Shown here: positions 16,462 through 23,360 of the stretch, piece by piece
Numbering within the stretch: position 1 is the first letter of the stretch
Layout: the number at the start of each line of letters is the position of its first letter
Source of the DNA: Desulfobulbus sp.
Lineage (GTDB): Bacteria > Pseudomonadota > Gammaproteobacteria > Burkholderiales > Rhodocyclaceae
Assembly (NCBI GenBank): GCA_009782025.1
Contig: WQUQ01000185.1
Location: forward strand, 1 to 23,360
Reading direction: 5' to 3'
Length of the DNA stretch: 23,360 nt
Notes under the pieces: generated by a model
What the model was told of the DNA's origin: nothing
Databases searched by the model: none
The model's input: the letters and a program-made list of their open reading frames with translations, nothing else
Program-made: the position numbers and the translations under genes

Positions 16462-16545
16462 TGCCCCCACCCTAACCCTCCCCCGCAGGCGGGGGAGGGT
16501 TAGGCGCTCCTTCCCCCGCCTGCGGGGGAAGGCTGGGATGGGGGC
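16462..16545. repeat. Pair of GC-rich palindromic (REP-like) units between creB and creC
   Basis: Unit one (16462-16504) has CCTAACCCTCCCCCGC against GCGGGGGAGGGTTAGG, a near-perfect stem of about 16 bases. Unit two (16505-16545) has CTTCCCCCGC/GCGGGGGAAG. Outer flanks CCCCCACCC and GGGATGGGGG can pair across both. It fills the creB-creC gap and could cause partial termination or mRNA processing, lowering CreC relative to CreB. Confidence 0.75.
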
Positions 16546-16549
16546 TTGG

Positions 16550-17281
16550 TTAGTGTGCTTTCGCAGCGGAAGTGGCATTGAACAGATTCTCTGCCGACAG
16601 GCTGTAGCCAAGGCCGCGATGGGTGTGGATCACCTCCTCGTCGCGCACCGCGCGCAGCTTGCCGCGCAGGGTCTTGATGTGCGTGTCGACGGTGCGCTCC
16701 AGACTATCGCCGCCATCCTGCCAGACCGCCTCCATGATTTGCGTCCGTGACAGAATGCGCCCCGGCCGTTCGAGCAGCAGCGCCAGCAGCAGGTATTCAT
16801 AGCGGGTCAGGTCGAGCCAGCGGCCGTGAAAGGCGATGCGCAGCCCGGCGCGGTCGATGGCGAAGCGGGCGCTGACTTCCGGCGGATTGTCGCTGGCGGG
16901 TTGCCGCGTGTCTGGCCGCTGGCGGCGCAAAATGGCGCGGATGCGCGATACCACCTCGCGCGGGCTGAACGGCTTGGCGACGTAATCGTCGCCGCCCAGT
17001 TCCAGCCCGACGATGCGATCCACCTCGTCGGCGCGGGCGGTCAGGAACAGCACCGGAATATCCGAATGGCGGCGCAATTGCCGGCAAACGTCGAAACCGC
17101 TCATGTCAGGCAGGCCGACATCGAGCACCACCAGCGCGAAATCCCCGCTTGGCGCTTGCCCCAGCCGATCGAGCGCGGCGCCGCCCAAGCCGCAATGCTC
17201 GCTGGCAAAGCCCTCGCCCCGCAGCGCGTAAGCCAGCGTGTCGGCAATGGCCGGCTCGTCGTCGACGATCAGGATTTTCAT
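16550..17281 (-). CDS. creB: Response regulator CreB (OmpR/PhoB family)
   Basis: A 243-residue DNA-binding response regulator. Receiver domain 1-118: acidic pair D7-D8, phosphoacceptor D54 in VLDVGLPDMSGF, T81 and K103 in AKPFSPREV. A winged-helix domain (about 145-232) follows, with LDLTRYEYLLLALLLERPGRILS and RTVDTHIKTLRGKLRA, both close to E. coli CreB. Phosphorylated by CreC, CreB in enterobacteria controls cre-tag genes of central metabolism; the regulon here is unknown. The ATG at 17281 puts ILIVDDE at the usual place; ATG 17293, four codons longer, is also possible. The gene begins about 20 bases after the pduO-type stop, so it is likely in the same transcript. Confidence 0.92.
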   Translation of the reverse strand: MKILIVDDEPAIADTLAYALRGEGFASEHCGLGGAALDRLGQAPSGDFALVVLDVGLPDMSGFDVCRQLRRHSDIPVLFLTARADEVDRIVGLELGGDDYVAKPFSPREVVSRIRAILRRQRPDTRQPASDNPPEVSARFAIDRAGLRIAFHGRWLDLTRYEYLLLALLLERPGRILSRTQIMEAVWQDGGDSLERTVDTHIKTLRGKLRAVRDEEVIHTHRGLGYSLSAENLFNATSAAKAH

Positions 17282-17300
17282 GCTGCCGGCCATGCGCCGC

Positions 17301-17876
17301 TCAGGCGTTCCTGCCCTTCTGCCAGAGCACGTCGCCACGGCCGCCGGCACGGTTGAGGGCGCGGCCGAGGATGAAGAGCAGGTCGGAGAGGCGATTGACG
17401 TAGCGGCGGGCCGGGTCGGATAACGGCTCGGCGTGGTGCAGGCGAACCACGGCGCGCTCGGCTCGGCGGCAGACGGTGCGCGCCAGGTGGGCGAGCGCCG
17501 CCGGGCGCGTGCCGCCGGGCAGGATGAATTCCTTGAGCATCGGCAGGCCGGCGTTGAAGGCTTCGACCTGTTCTTCGAGACGGGCCACCTGGCTGTCCTG
17601 GATCACGGCCATGCCGGGCAGGCACAGTTCGCCGCCGAGGTCGAACAGGTCGTTCTGCACGTCGAGCAGGGCGCCGCGCACGGCTTCCGGCAGGTCTTCG
17701 CAAAGCAGCACGCCGAGCGTCGAGTTGAGTTCATCGACTTCGCCGATGGCGTCGATGCGCAGACTGTCCTTGGTGGTGCGGCTGCCGTCGCCGAGGCCGG
17801 TCGCGCCGGCGTCGCCGGTGCGGGTGACGATTTTCGACAGGCGGTTGCCTTTGCGTTCGCTTGGGTTATTACTCAT
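17301..17876 (-). CDS. pduO: PduO-type ATP:cob(I)alamin adenosyltransferase
   Basis: A 191-residue cytoplasmic enzyme that adds the adenosyl group of ATP to cob(I)alamin or its precursors, making coenzyme B12. The ATP-binding N-terminus KIVTRTGDAGATGLGDGSR, then DELNSTLG, and the C-terminal RYVNRLSDLLFILGRALN are the family signatures. The start ATG 17876 is set by AGGAGG/GGAG at 17885-17892; a longer in-frame extension upstream is only the antisense of hyi. It is first in the minus-strand run leading into creB. No other cobalamin gene is nearby. Confidence 0.92.
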   Translation of the reverse strand: MSNNPSERKGNRLSKIVTRTGDAGATGLGDGSRTTKDSLRIDAIGEVDELNSTLGVLLCEDLPEAVRGALLDVQNDLFDLGGELCLPGMAVIQDSQVARLEEQVEAFNAGLPMLKEFILPGGTRPAALAHLARTVCRRAERAVVRLHHAEPLSDPARRYVNRLSDLLFILGRALNRAGGRGDVLWQKGRNA

Positions 17877-17904
17877 GGGGCGCTCTCCTCCTCGTAATCG
17901 GCGG

Positions 17905-17910
17905 ATTATA
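17905..17910 (-). promoter_or_regulatory. Candidate -10 element for the pduO-creBC run
   Basis: The minus strand reads TATAAT here, 28 bases before the pduO-type ATG, giving a leader of about 20 bases that contains the AGGAGG ribosome site. A recognisable -35 is missing. The 66-base divergent gap to hyi must hold promoters for both genes. Confidence 0.35.
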
Positions 17911-17942
17911 CTTTTCGCCCCCTTCCCCCGAGTGTCGCTCGC

Positions 17943-18716
17943 ATGCCGAAATTCGCCGCCAATCTCAGCTTTTTGTTCACCGAGATGCCGTTTGCCGAGC
18001 GCTTTGCGCGCGCTGCCGCGGCGGGTTTCAAGGGCGTCGAAATGCTGTTTCCCTACGACTGGCCGGCCGACGAGGTGGCCGGATGGCTGCGCGCCGCCGG
18101 TCTCGAAGCGGTGTTGTTCAACCTGCCGCCGGGCGACTGGGCGGCCGGCGAGCGCGGCCTGGCCTGCCTGCCCGGACGGCAGGAGGCATTCGCCGAAAGC
18201 GTCGAGCGAGCGCTGACTTACGCGCGGCGGCTCGGTTGCCGACGCCTGCATGGCCTGGCCGGTATTCGCCCTGCCGGCATCGCCGAAACCGAACTGGAAG
18301 CGACCTACATCGCCAACCTGCGCCATGCCGCCGACCGTCTGGCGAGCATCGGCGCGACGCTGACCATCGAGCCGATCAACAGCCGCATCGACATGCCCGG
18401 CTACTGGCTCGACGACATCGGCCGGGCGCGGCGTCTGCTCGACGCCATCGGCCGCGACAACGTCGGCCTGCAACTCGATCTCTACCATGCCCAGATCCTG
18501 CAAGGCGATCTGGCGCGCACGATACAAAGTCACCTGGAGCGCATCGTCCACATCCAGATCGCCGACAATCCGGGGCGGCACGAACCGGGGAGCGGCGAAA
18601 TCCACTATCCCTACCTGTTCGAGTTGCTCGACCGGCTCGGCTACGCCGGCTGGGTCGGCTGCGAATACCGGCCGCTGACGACCACCGCCGCCGGCCTCGG
18701 CTGGCTGCCGCGCTGA
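17943..18716 (+). CDS. hyi: Hydroxypyruvate isomerase
   Basis: A 257-residue TIM-barrel metalloenzyme that interconverts hydroxypyruvate and tartronate semialdehyde. The opening KFAANLSFLFTEMPFAERF and the YDWPADE segment are typical of Hyi. Catalytic and metal-binding glutamates E143 (TIEPINSRIDMPGYW) and E241 (GCEYRP) are present, with D179 and Q205 as the likely further ligands; length equals the E. coli enzyme. No gcl or glxR gene is in the window. The neighbouring glcDEF makes glyoxylate, so the locus is consistent with two-carbon acid use. It converges with the alcohol dehydrogenase across a hairpin. Confidence 0.92.
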   Translation: MPKFAANLSFLFTEMPFAERFARAAAAGFKGVEMLFPYDWPADEVAGWLRAAGLEAVLFNLPPGDWAAGERGLACLPGRQEAFAESVERALTYARRLGCRRLHGLAGIRPAGIAETELEATYIANLRHAADRLASIGATLTIEPINSRIDMPGYWLDDIGRARRLLDAIGRDNVGLQLDLYHAQILQGDLARTIQSHLERIVHIQIADNPGRHEPGSGEIHYPYLFELLDRLGYAGWVGCEYRPLTTTAAGLGWLPR

Positions 18717-18738
18717 ACCGGCGCTCGCCGGTTCAGCG
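18711..18738. terminator. Hairpin between convergent hyi and alcohol dehydrogenase
   Basis: CGCTGAACCGGCG and its exact complement, 13 bases each, flank a 2-base centre. It overlaps the hyi stop codon and ends 9 bases before the dehydrogenase stop, the right place for a two-way transcript end. There is no T-run on either side, so it is not a textbook intrinsic terminator. Confidence 0.55.
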
Positions 18739-18747
18739 TGATTCCGC

Positions 18748-19842
18748 TCAGGGCTTGATGGCGATTTTCAGCACGCCGTCGCGCTGGTTGGCGAAGAGGT
18801 CGTAGGCGGCCACGATGTCGTCCAGTTTGTAGGTGTGCGTCACCAGTACTCCGAGGTCGAGCCGGTTGGAAGCCAGCACGTTCATCAGGCGGCGCATGCG
18901 TTCCTTGCCGCCCGGACACAGCGCGGTGTTGATGCGATGGTCGCCCAGACCGGCGGCGAAGGCGTCGAGCGGAATTTTCAGGTCGGAGGAATAGACGCCG
19001 AGGCTGGACAAGGTGCCGCCCGGCTTCAAGACGCGCAAGGCCGACTCGAAGGTGCTCTGCAAACCCAGCGCCTCGATGGCCGAGTCGACGCCGCGGCCGC
19101 CGGTGAGGCGGAGGATTTCCGCCACCACGTCATGTTTCTGGAAGTTGAGCGTGATGTCGGCGCCCATCACCTTCGCGATGCCGAGGCGGTGATCGTTGCC
19201 GTCCACCGCGATGATGGTGGTCGCCCCCAGCAAACGCGCGCCGGCGGTGGCGCACAGGCCGATCGGGCCTTGGGCGAAGACGGCGACGGTGTCGCCCAGT
19301 TTGATATTGGCATTTTCCGCGCCCTTGAAGCCGGTGGACATGATGTCCGGGCACATCAGCACCTGCTCGTCGGTCAGGCCGTCGGGGATGGGCGCGAGGT
19401 TGGCCTGGGCGTCCGGCACCAGCACATATTCGGCCTGCGTGCCGTCGATCAGGTTGCCGAAGCGCCAGCCGGCGGTGGCCTTGTAGCCGTGGTGGCCGCA
19501 TTGCCCGAGGGGGATGAGATAGCTGCCATCCTGCGATGGCAGGCCGTCCTGGCTGGCATAGGAGGCGAAGCTGGGGCAGATCGCGCCGGCGATCACGCGC
19601 TGGCCCTCTTGGTACCCCTGCACGGCGCTGCCCAGTTTTTCGATGACGCCGACGGGTTCGTGACCGATGGTGAGGCCGGGTTTGACCGGATATTCGCCCT
19701 TGAGGATATGCACGTCGGTGCCGCAGATGGTCGTGGTCGTGGTGCGAATCAGCGCATCGTTGGGGCCGACTGCGGGGATCGGCTTGTCGATCAGTTCGAT
19801 CCGGCCCGGTGCGACGAAAACGGTTGCCTTCATTTTGCTCAT
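18748..19842 (-). CDS. Zinc-dependent medium-chain alcohol dehydrogenase
   Basis: A 364-residue oxidoreductase of the secondary-alcohol/tetrameric bacterial type. Catalytic zinc ligands: C40 (ICGTD), H61-E62 (GHEP) and D166 (CPDIM). The four-cysteine structural zinc loop is absent; in its place residues 88-130 carry an insertion with CGHHGY. The Rossmann motif is QGPIGLCA (191-198), and an acidic D214 after the second strand (IIAVDG) suggests NAD rather than NADP. The ATG at 19842 is chosen over the nearby M4 because GTGAGAAC precedes it at a fair distance. It is transcribed away from glcD and towards hyi. The substrate is not known; short-chain alcohols or an aldehyde feeding C2 metabolism are possible. 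Confidence 0.88.
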   Translation of the reverse strand: MSKMKATVFVAPGRIELIDKPIPAVGPNDALIRTTTTTICGTDVHILKGEYPVKPGLTIGHEPVGVIEKLGSAVQGYQEGQRVIAGAICPSFASYASQDGLPSQDGSYLIPLGQCGHHGYKATAGWRFGNLIDGTQAEYVLVPDAQANLAPIPDGLTDEQVLMCPDIMSTGFKGAENANIKLGDTVAVFAQGPIGLCATAGARLLGATTIIAVDGNDHRLGIAKVMGADITLNFQKHDVVAEILRLTGGRGVDSAIEALGLQSTFESALRVLKPGGTLSSLGVYSSDLKIPLDAFAAGLGDHRINTALCPGGKERMRRLMNVLASNRLDLGVLVTHTYKLDDIVAAYDLFANQRDGVLKIAIKP

Positions 19843-19938
19843 GATGTTCTCACTGGAAATGGGATGAATGTCGTGCCGCCTGCTGCCAGGGGTTTTCGTC
19901 AGTGTCTGGCGGCGCTGGTTGCAGCTTACAATAAGCCG

Positions 19939-21432
19939 ATGGAAACCGCCGAATCCCGCAGCGAAGCGCCTTTCGCCACCGACCGCGCGGCGCTGCTGCG
20001 CCGCCTGCAATGGACGCTGCCGGCGCATGGCCTGCTCAGCGCCGAAGAAGATCTTCGCCCTTACGAATGCGACGGCCTCACGGCCTGGCGGCAATTGCCG
20101 CTGGCCGTCTGCCTGCCGGAAAACGAGGGGCAGGTCATCGACGTGCTGCGCTGCTGTCACCAGCTTGGCGTGCCGGTGGTGGCGCGCGGGGCCGGCACCG
20201 GCCTCTCGGGCGGGGCGATGCCGCATGCCGAGGGCGTGGTGCTGTCGCTGGCGCGCCTCAACAAGATTCTGCGCCTTGATCCCACGGCCCGGCTGGCGGT
20301 GGTGCAGCCGGGCGTGCGCAATCTGGCGGTGTCCGAGGCCGCTGCGGCCTTTGGCCTCTATTACGCGCCCGATCCCTCGTCGCAGATCGCCTGCACGTTG
20401 GGCGGCAACGTCGCCGAGAACTCGGGCGGCGTGCATTGCCTGAAATACGGCCTGACCGTGCATAACGTGCTGCGTCTGCGCGTGGTCAGCATCGAGGGCG
20501 AAGTGTTCGAGATCGGCTCGGCAGCGCCGGATGCGCCGGGTTACGACCTGCTGGCCTTGCTGATCGGCTCCGAGGGCATGCTCGGCGTGGTCAGCGAAAT
20601 CACCGTCAAGCTGACGCCGAAACCGGAACTGGCGCGCGTGGCGATGGCCTCTTTTGCCGATGTCGGCCAGGCCGGCGCGGCGGTGGCGGCGATCATCGCC
20701 GCCGGCATCATCCCCGCCGGGCTGGAGATGATGGACAAGGCCGCCACCGCCGCCGTCGAACCTTTCGTCCAGGCCGGCTACGATCTGGAGGCGGCGGCCA
20801 TCCTGCTCTGCGAGTCGGACGGCGCGCCGGAGGAGGTGGCCGAAGAAATGGCCCGCATCACGGCCGTGCTGACCGCCGCCGGGGCCGGCGAAGTGCGCGT
20901 TTCGCAATCGGAGGCCGAGCGCCTGCGCTTCTGGGCCGGGCGCAAGGCGGCTTTCCCGGCGGTTGGCCGGATCACGCCGGATTATTACTGCATGGACGGC
21001 ACCATTCCGAGAAAGCGTCTGGCCGAGATGCTGACGGCCATCGCCGCGCTGGAGCGCCAATACGGCCTACGCTGCGCCAACGTCTTTCATGCCGGCGACG
21101 GCAATTTGCACCCGCTCATCATGTACGACGCCAGCCAGCCCGGCGAGTGGGACAAGGCCGAGGCTTTCGGCGCCGAAATCCTCGAACTGTCGGTGGCGCT
21201 GGGCGGCTCGATCACCGGCGAGCATGGCGTCGGCATCGAGAAGATCAACCAGATGTGCGTGCAGTACGCGACGCCGGAACTGGAAACTTTCCATCGCCTC
21301 AAAGCGGCTTTCGACGAGGGCGGCCTGCTCAATCCCGGCAAGGCCGTGCCCAGCCTGCACCGCTGCGCCGAATACGGACGCATGCACGTGCATCGCGGCG
21401 AACTCAAGTTCCCGCAACTGGAGCGCTTCTGA
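19939..21432 (+). CDS. glcD: Glycolate oxidase FAD subunit GlcD
   Basis: A 497-residue FAD-binding subunit of glycolate dehydrogenase, which oxidises glycolate to glyoxylate and passes electrons on to the respiratory chain. The PCMH FAD domain shows PVVARGAGTGLSGGAMP, YYAPDPSSQIACTLGGNVAENSGGVHCLKYG (two adjoining motifs) and GSEGMLGVVSEITVKL. The C-terminal cap has FPAVGRITPDYYCMDGTIPR, ANVFHAGDGNLHPL and GEHGVG. It parallels E. coli GlcD (499 residues) throughout. ATG 19939 gives the family N-terminus; an in-frame ATG at 19864 would add 25 residues not seen in relatives. No ribosome site is evident, while TACAAT lies at 19927-19932, so the mRNA may be leaderless. It overlaps glcE by one base. 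Confidence 0.95.
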   Translation: METAESRSEAPFATDRAALLRRLQWTLPAHGLLSAEEDLRPYECDGLTAWRQLPLAVCLPENEGQVIDVLRCCHQLGVPVVARGAGTGLSGGAMPHAEGVVLSLARLNKILRLDPTARLAVVQPGVRNLAVSEAAAAFGLYYAPDPSSQIACTLGGNVAENSGGVHCLKYGLTVHNVLRLRVVSIEGEVFEIGSAAPDAPGYDLLALLIGSEGMLGVVSEITVKLTPKPELARVAMASFADVGQAGAAVAAIIAAGIIPAGLEMMDKAATAAVEPFVQAGYDLEAAAILLCESDGAPEEVAEEMARITAVLTAAGAGEVRVSQSEAERLRFWAGRKAAFPAVGRITPDYYCMDGTIPRKRLAEMLTAIAALERQYGLRCANVFHAGDGNLHPLIMYDASQPGEWDKAEAFGAEILELSVALGGSITGEHGVGIEKINQMCVQYATPELETFHRLKAAFDEGGLLNPGKAVPSLHRCAEYGRMHVHRGELKFPQLERF

Positions 21433-22523
21433 TGTCGCGGGTTGCGACACTCGACGACATCGTCGCCGCCATCCGCGCCGCCCACGATAGCCACACACCG
21501 CTGCGGCCACGCGGCGGCGGCAGCAAGGATTTCTACGGCGGCCTGCTGGCCGGCGACGCGCTCGATCTGTCCGGCCATCGCGGCATCGTCGCCTACGAGC
21601 CGAGCGAACTGTATCTCACCGCCAGAGCCGGCACGCCGCTGGCCGAAATCGAGGCGACGCTGGCCGAGCAGGGCCAGATGCTGGCCTGCGAGCCGCCGCA
21701 TTTTTCCGGCGCGACGCTGGGTGCGACGTTGGGCGCGACGTTGGGTGGAACCGTCGCCGCCGGCCTCTCCGGGCCGCGGCGGATGCAGGCCGGGGCGGTG
21801 CGCGATTTCGTGCTCGGCGTCAAACTGATCGACGGCACGGGGCAAACGCTCGATTTCGGCGGCCAGGTGATGAAAAACGTCGCCGGTTACGACGTGTCGC
21901 GCTTCATCGTCGGCAGCCTGGGCACGCTCGGCGTGATCGCCGAGGCGACGCTGAAGGTGTTGCCCAGGCCGGTCGCCGAGGCGACGCGCCAATTCGCCTG
22001 CACCGAGGCGGAAGCCTTGCTGTGGCTGAACGAATGGGGCGGCCAGCCGCTGCCGCTGTCGGCGTCGTTCTGGCATGACGGACGGTTATCGCTGCGCCTC
22101 TCCGGCGCCGCAGCGGCAGTCGCCGCCGCCTGCCGCCGCCTCGGCGGCGAGCCGGTGGCAGAAGCCGAGGCCGCTTGGCAAGCGGTGCGCGAACAGACGC
22201 ACGCCGCCTACGCCGGCCCGCTGCTGTGGCGTCTGGCGCTGCCGACCAGCGCGCCGCCCTTGGCCCTCGACGGCTTGCGCGCCAGCGAATGGGGCGGCGG
22301 CCTGCGCTGGTACGCCACCGACGCCGAGCCGGCGGCGGTGCGTGCGGTCGCGGCGGCGGCCGGCGGCCACGCCACGCTCTACCGCGCCCCGGAATCGCTG
22401 CGCTGCCGGGAAGGCGCTTTCGCGCCGCTGCCGCCGGCCTTGCTGGCGCTGCACCGGCGGCTGAAAAAGGTTTTCGATCCGCGCGGCATTCTCAGCCCCG
22501 GCCGTCTGTACGCGGAGTTCTGA
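21432..22523 (+). CDS. glcE: Glycolate oxidase FAD-binding subunit GlcE
   Basis: A 363-residue subunit of glycolate dehydrogenase with a truncated PCMH FAD domain: LRPRGGGSKDFYGG near the N-terminus, ATLGGTVAAGLSGPRR, and QVMKNVAGYDVSRFIVGSLGTLGVI. The C-terminus ends FDPRGILSPGRLY, as in the family. It starts within the glcD stop (TGATG) and ends within the glcF start the same way, so all three are coupled. Odd point: the ATLG unit before the FAD-binding glycine is present three times in a row, from a 12-base tandem repeat; relatives normally have one. The family is about 350 residues, so this adds eight. Confidence 0.93.
   Translation: MSRVATLDDIVAAIRAAHDSHTPLRPRGGGSKDFYGGLLAGDALDLSGHRGIVAYEPSELYLTARAGTPLAEIEATLAEQGQMLACEPPHFSGATLGATLGATLGGTVAAGLSGPRRMQAGAVRDFVLGVKLIDGTGQTLDFGGQVMKNVAGYDVSRFIVGSLGTLGVIAEATLKVLPRPVAEATRQFACTEAEALLWLNEWGGQPLPLSASFWHDGRLSLRLSGAAAAVAAACRRLGGEPVAEAEAAWQAVREQTHAAYAGPLLWRLALPTSAPPLALDGLRASEWGGGLRWYATDAEPAAVRAVAAAAGGHATLYRAPESLRCREGAFAPLPPALLALHRRLKKVFDPRGILSPGRLYAEF
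21711..21746 (+). repeat. Three tandem 12-base units inside glcE
   Basis: GCGACGCTGGGT, GCGACGTTGGGC and GCGACGTTGGGT follow each other in frame and encode ATLG three times. The second and third units differ by one base, the first by one or two, so the duplications are recent or kept uniform. Confidence 0.9.
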
Positions 22524-23360
22524 TGGACGCCCGCCTTGCCGCTCCACTGCGCGCCACGACCGCCGGCCGGCTGGCCGAAGAAATCCTGCGCCAGTGCGTG
22601 CATTGCGGCTTCTGCAACGCCACCTGCCCGACCTACCAGGCGCTCGGCGACGAACTGGACGGCCCGCGCGGACGCATCTACCTCATCAAGGAAATGCTCG
22701 AAGGCCGGGCGGTTTCGGCCAAGACCCGTCAACATCTCGACCGCTGCCTGACCTGCCGCGCCTGCGAGACGACCTGCCCGTCCGGCGTCCGCTACAGCCA
22801 GTTGCTCGCCATCGGGCGCACCGAGATCGAGCGCCGGCTCAAGCGGCCGTTGCGCCAGGCCCTGCCGCGCGCGCTGCTGAAAGCCCTGCTGCCGCGCCGC
22901 AACCTGTTCGCCGGAGCGGTTGCCGTCGGTCGGCTACTACGCCCGTTGCTGCCGCGCCGGCTGGCTGAACAGTTGCCGGCGCGGCCAACCGCCGCCGGGC
23001 CGTGGCCGACGCCGCGCGGCCGCCAGCGGCGCATGCTGCTGTTGACCGGCTGCGTCCAGCCGGCGCTGGCGCCCAACATCGACGCGGCGGCGGCGCGCCT
23101 GCTCGACCGTCTGGGCATCGAGTTGATCCGCGAACCCCGCGCCGGCTGCTGCGGCGCGATTCGTCATCACCTGGGCGATGCGGCGGCGCTGGCCGACATG
23201 CGGCGCAACATCGACGCCTGGTGGCCGCATCTGGCCGCCGGGGTCGAGGCCATCGTCGTCACCGCCTCCGGCTGCGGCGTCCAGGTCCGCGATTACGGTC
23301 ATCTGCTGGCCGCCGATGGCGAATATGCCGACAAGGCGGCGCGCGTCAGCGCCCTGTGCC
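22523..23360 (+). CDS. glcF: Glycolate oxidase iron-sulfur subunit GlcF (3' end cut off)
   Basis: The first 279 residues of a protein usually about 407 long; the frame runs open to the window end. Two 4Fe-4S motifs are seen: CVHCGFCNATCP (C25, C28, C31, C35) and CLTCRACETTCP (C75, C78, C81, C85). The first CCG (cysteine-rich) domain follows, with LLTGCVQPALAPN, AGCCGAIRHHLG and TASGCGVQVRDYGHLL; the second CCG domain lies beyond the window. It hands electrons from GlcD/GlcE towards quinones. It starts inside the glcE stop codon (TGATG), completing a coupled glcDEF operon. Confidence 0.95.
   Translation, partial: MDARLAAPLRATTAGRLAEEILRQCVHCGFCNATCPTYQALGDELDGPRGRIYLIKEMLEGRAVSAKTRQHLDRCLTCRACETTCPSGVRYSQLLAIGRTEIERRLKRPLRQALPRALLKALLPRRNLFAGAVAVGRLLRPLLPRRLAEQLPARPTAAGPWPTPRGRQRRMLLLTGCVQPALAPNIDAAAARLLDRLGIELIREPRAGCCGAIRHHLGDAAALADMRRNIDAWWPHLAAGVEAIVVTASGCGVQVRDYGHLLAADGEYADKAARVSALC

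Noticed and set aside
17877..18605. Apparent N-terminal extension of the cobalamin adenosyltransferase
   Set aside because: Antisense of hyi; a clear ribosome site supports the start at 17876.
18835..19938. Apparent N-terminal extension of glcD across the dehydrogenase gene
   Set aside because: It is the antisense of the alcohol dehydrogenase; the GlcD family begins at the ATG at 19939.

Overview
The window is high-GC, densely coded DNA from a Gram-negative proteobacterium, most likely a betaproteobacterium of the Rhodocyclales type. I infer this from the gene content (rhodanese-grxC-secB-gpsA-trmL, envC-ctpA-moeB, CreBC, glcDEF), the codon bias and the GC-rich intergenic palindromes. The genus cannot be fixed by eye. 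I see no tRNA, rRNA, CRISPR array, transposase or phage gene.

Layout. (1) 79-3598, minus: frdCAB, a quinol:fumarate reductase of the five-helix, di-heme Wolinella type. Structured repeats lie on both sides, at 1-103 and 3602-3740. (2) 3802-7782, minus: envC, ctpA, a 133-residue unknown and a MoeB/ThiF-like E1 enzyme; the first two overlap by 4 bases and the set is probably one operon. (3) 7864-10816, plus: an ArsR regulator, a membrane-anchored rhodanese, grxC, secB, an exported SH3 protein and gpsA, with trmL convergent at 10947-11426. This extends the enterobacterial yibN-grxC-secB-gpsA cluster with a regulator that carries the cysteine pair of sulfide/persulfide sensors. (4) 11427-11764: a 338-base gene-free stretch filled with repeats. 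(5) 11765-17876, minus: a PduO-type cobalamin adenosyltransferase, creB, creC, a FIST sensory protein and a GGDEF/EAL protein, i.e. a two-component system running into a cyclic-di-GMP module. (6) 17943-23360: hyi (plus), a zinc alcohol dehydrogenase (minus), then glcD-glcE-glcF (plus, glcF cut by the window end), a C2/glycolate oxidation locus.

How the parts work together. The frd complex would let the cell respire fumarate (or oxidise succinate) with quinones. EnvC and CtpA act on the envelope. The ArsR-rhodanese-glutaredoxin-SecB-GpsA run mixes sulfur/thiol chemistry with export and phospholipid precursor supply. CreBC, FIST and GGDEF/EAL form a signalling block. Hyi and GlcDEF handle hydroxypyruvate and glycolate.

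No wholly unknown system is evident. The strongest leads are the Wolinella-type fumarate reductase between structured repeats (one repeat copy also encodes the FrdB C-terminus), the ArsR protein with a BigR/SqrR-like cysteine pair beside a rhodanese, the 139-base element whose 14-base terminal inverted repeats abut the frdC start, and a 12-base in-frame triplication in the FAD-binding part of GlcE.
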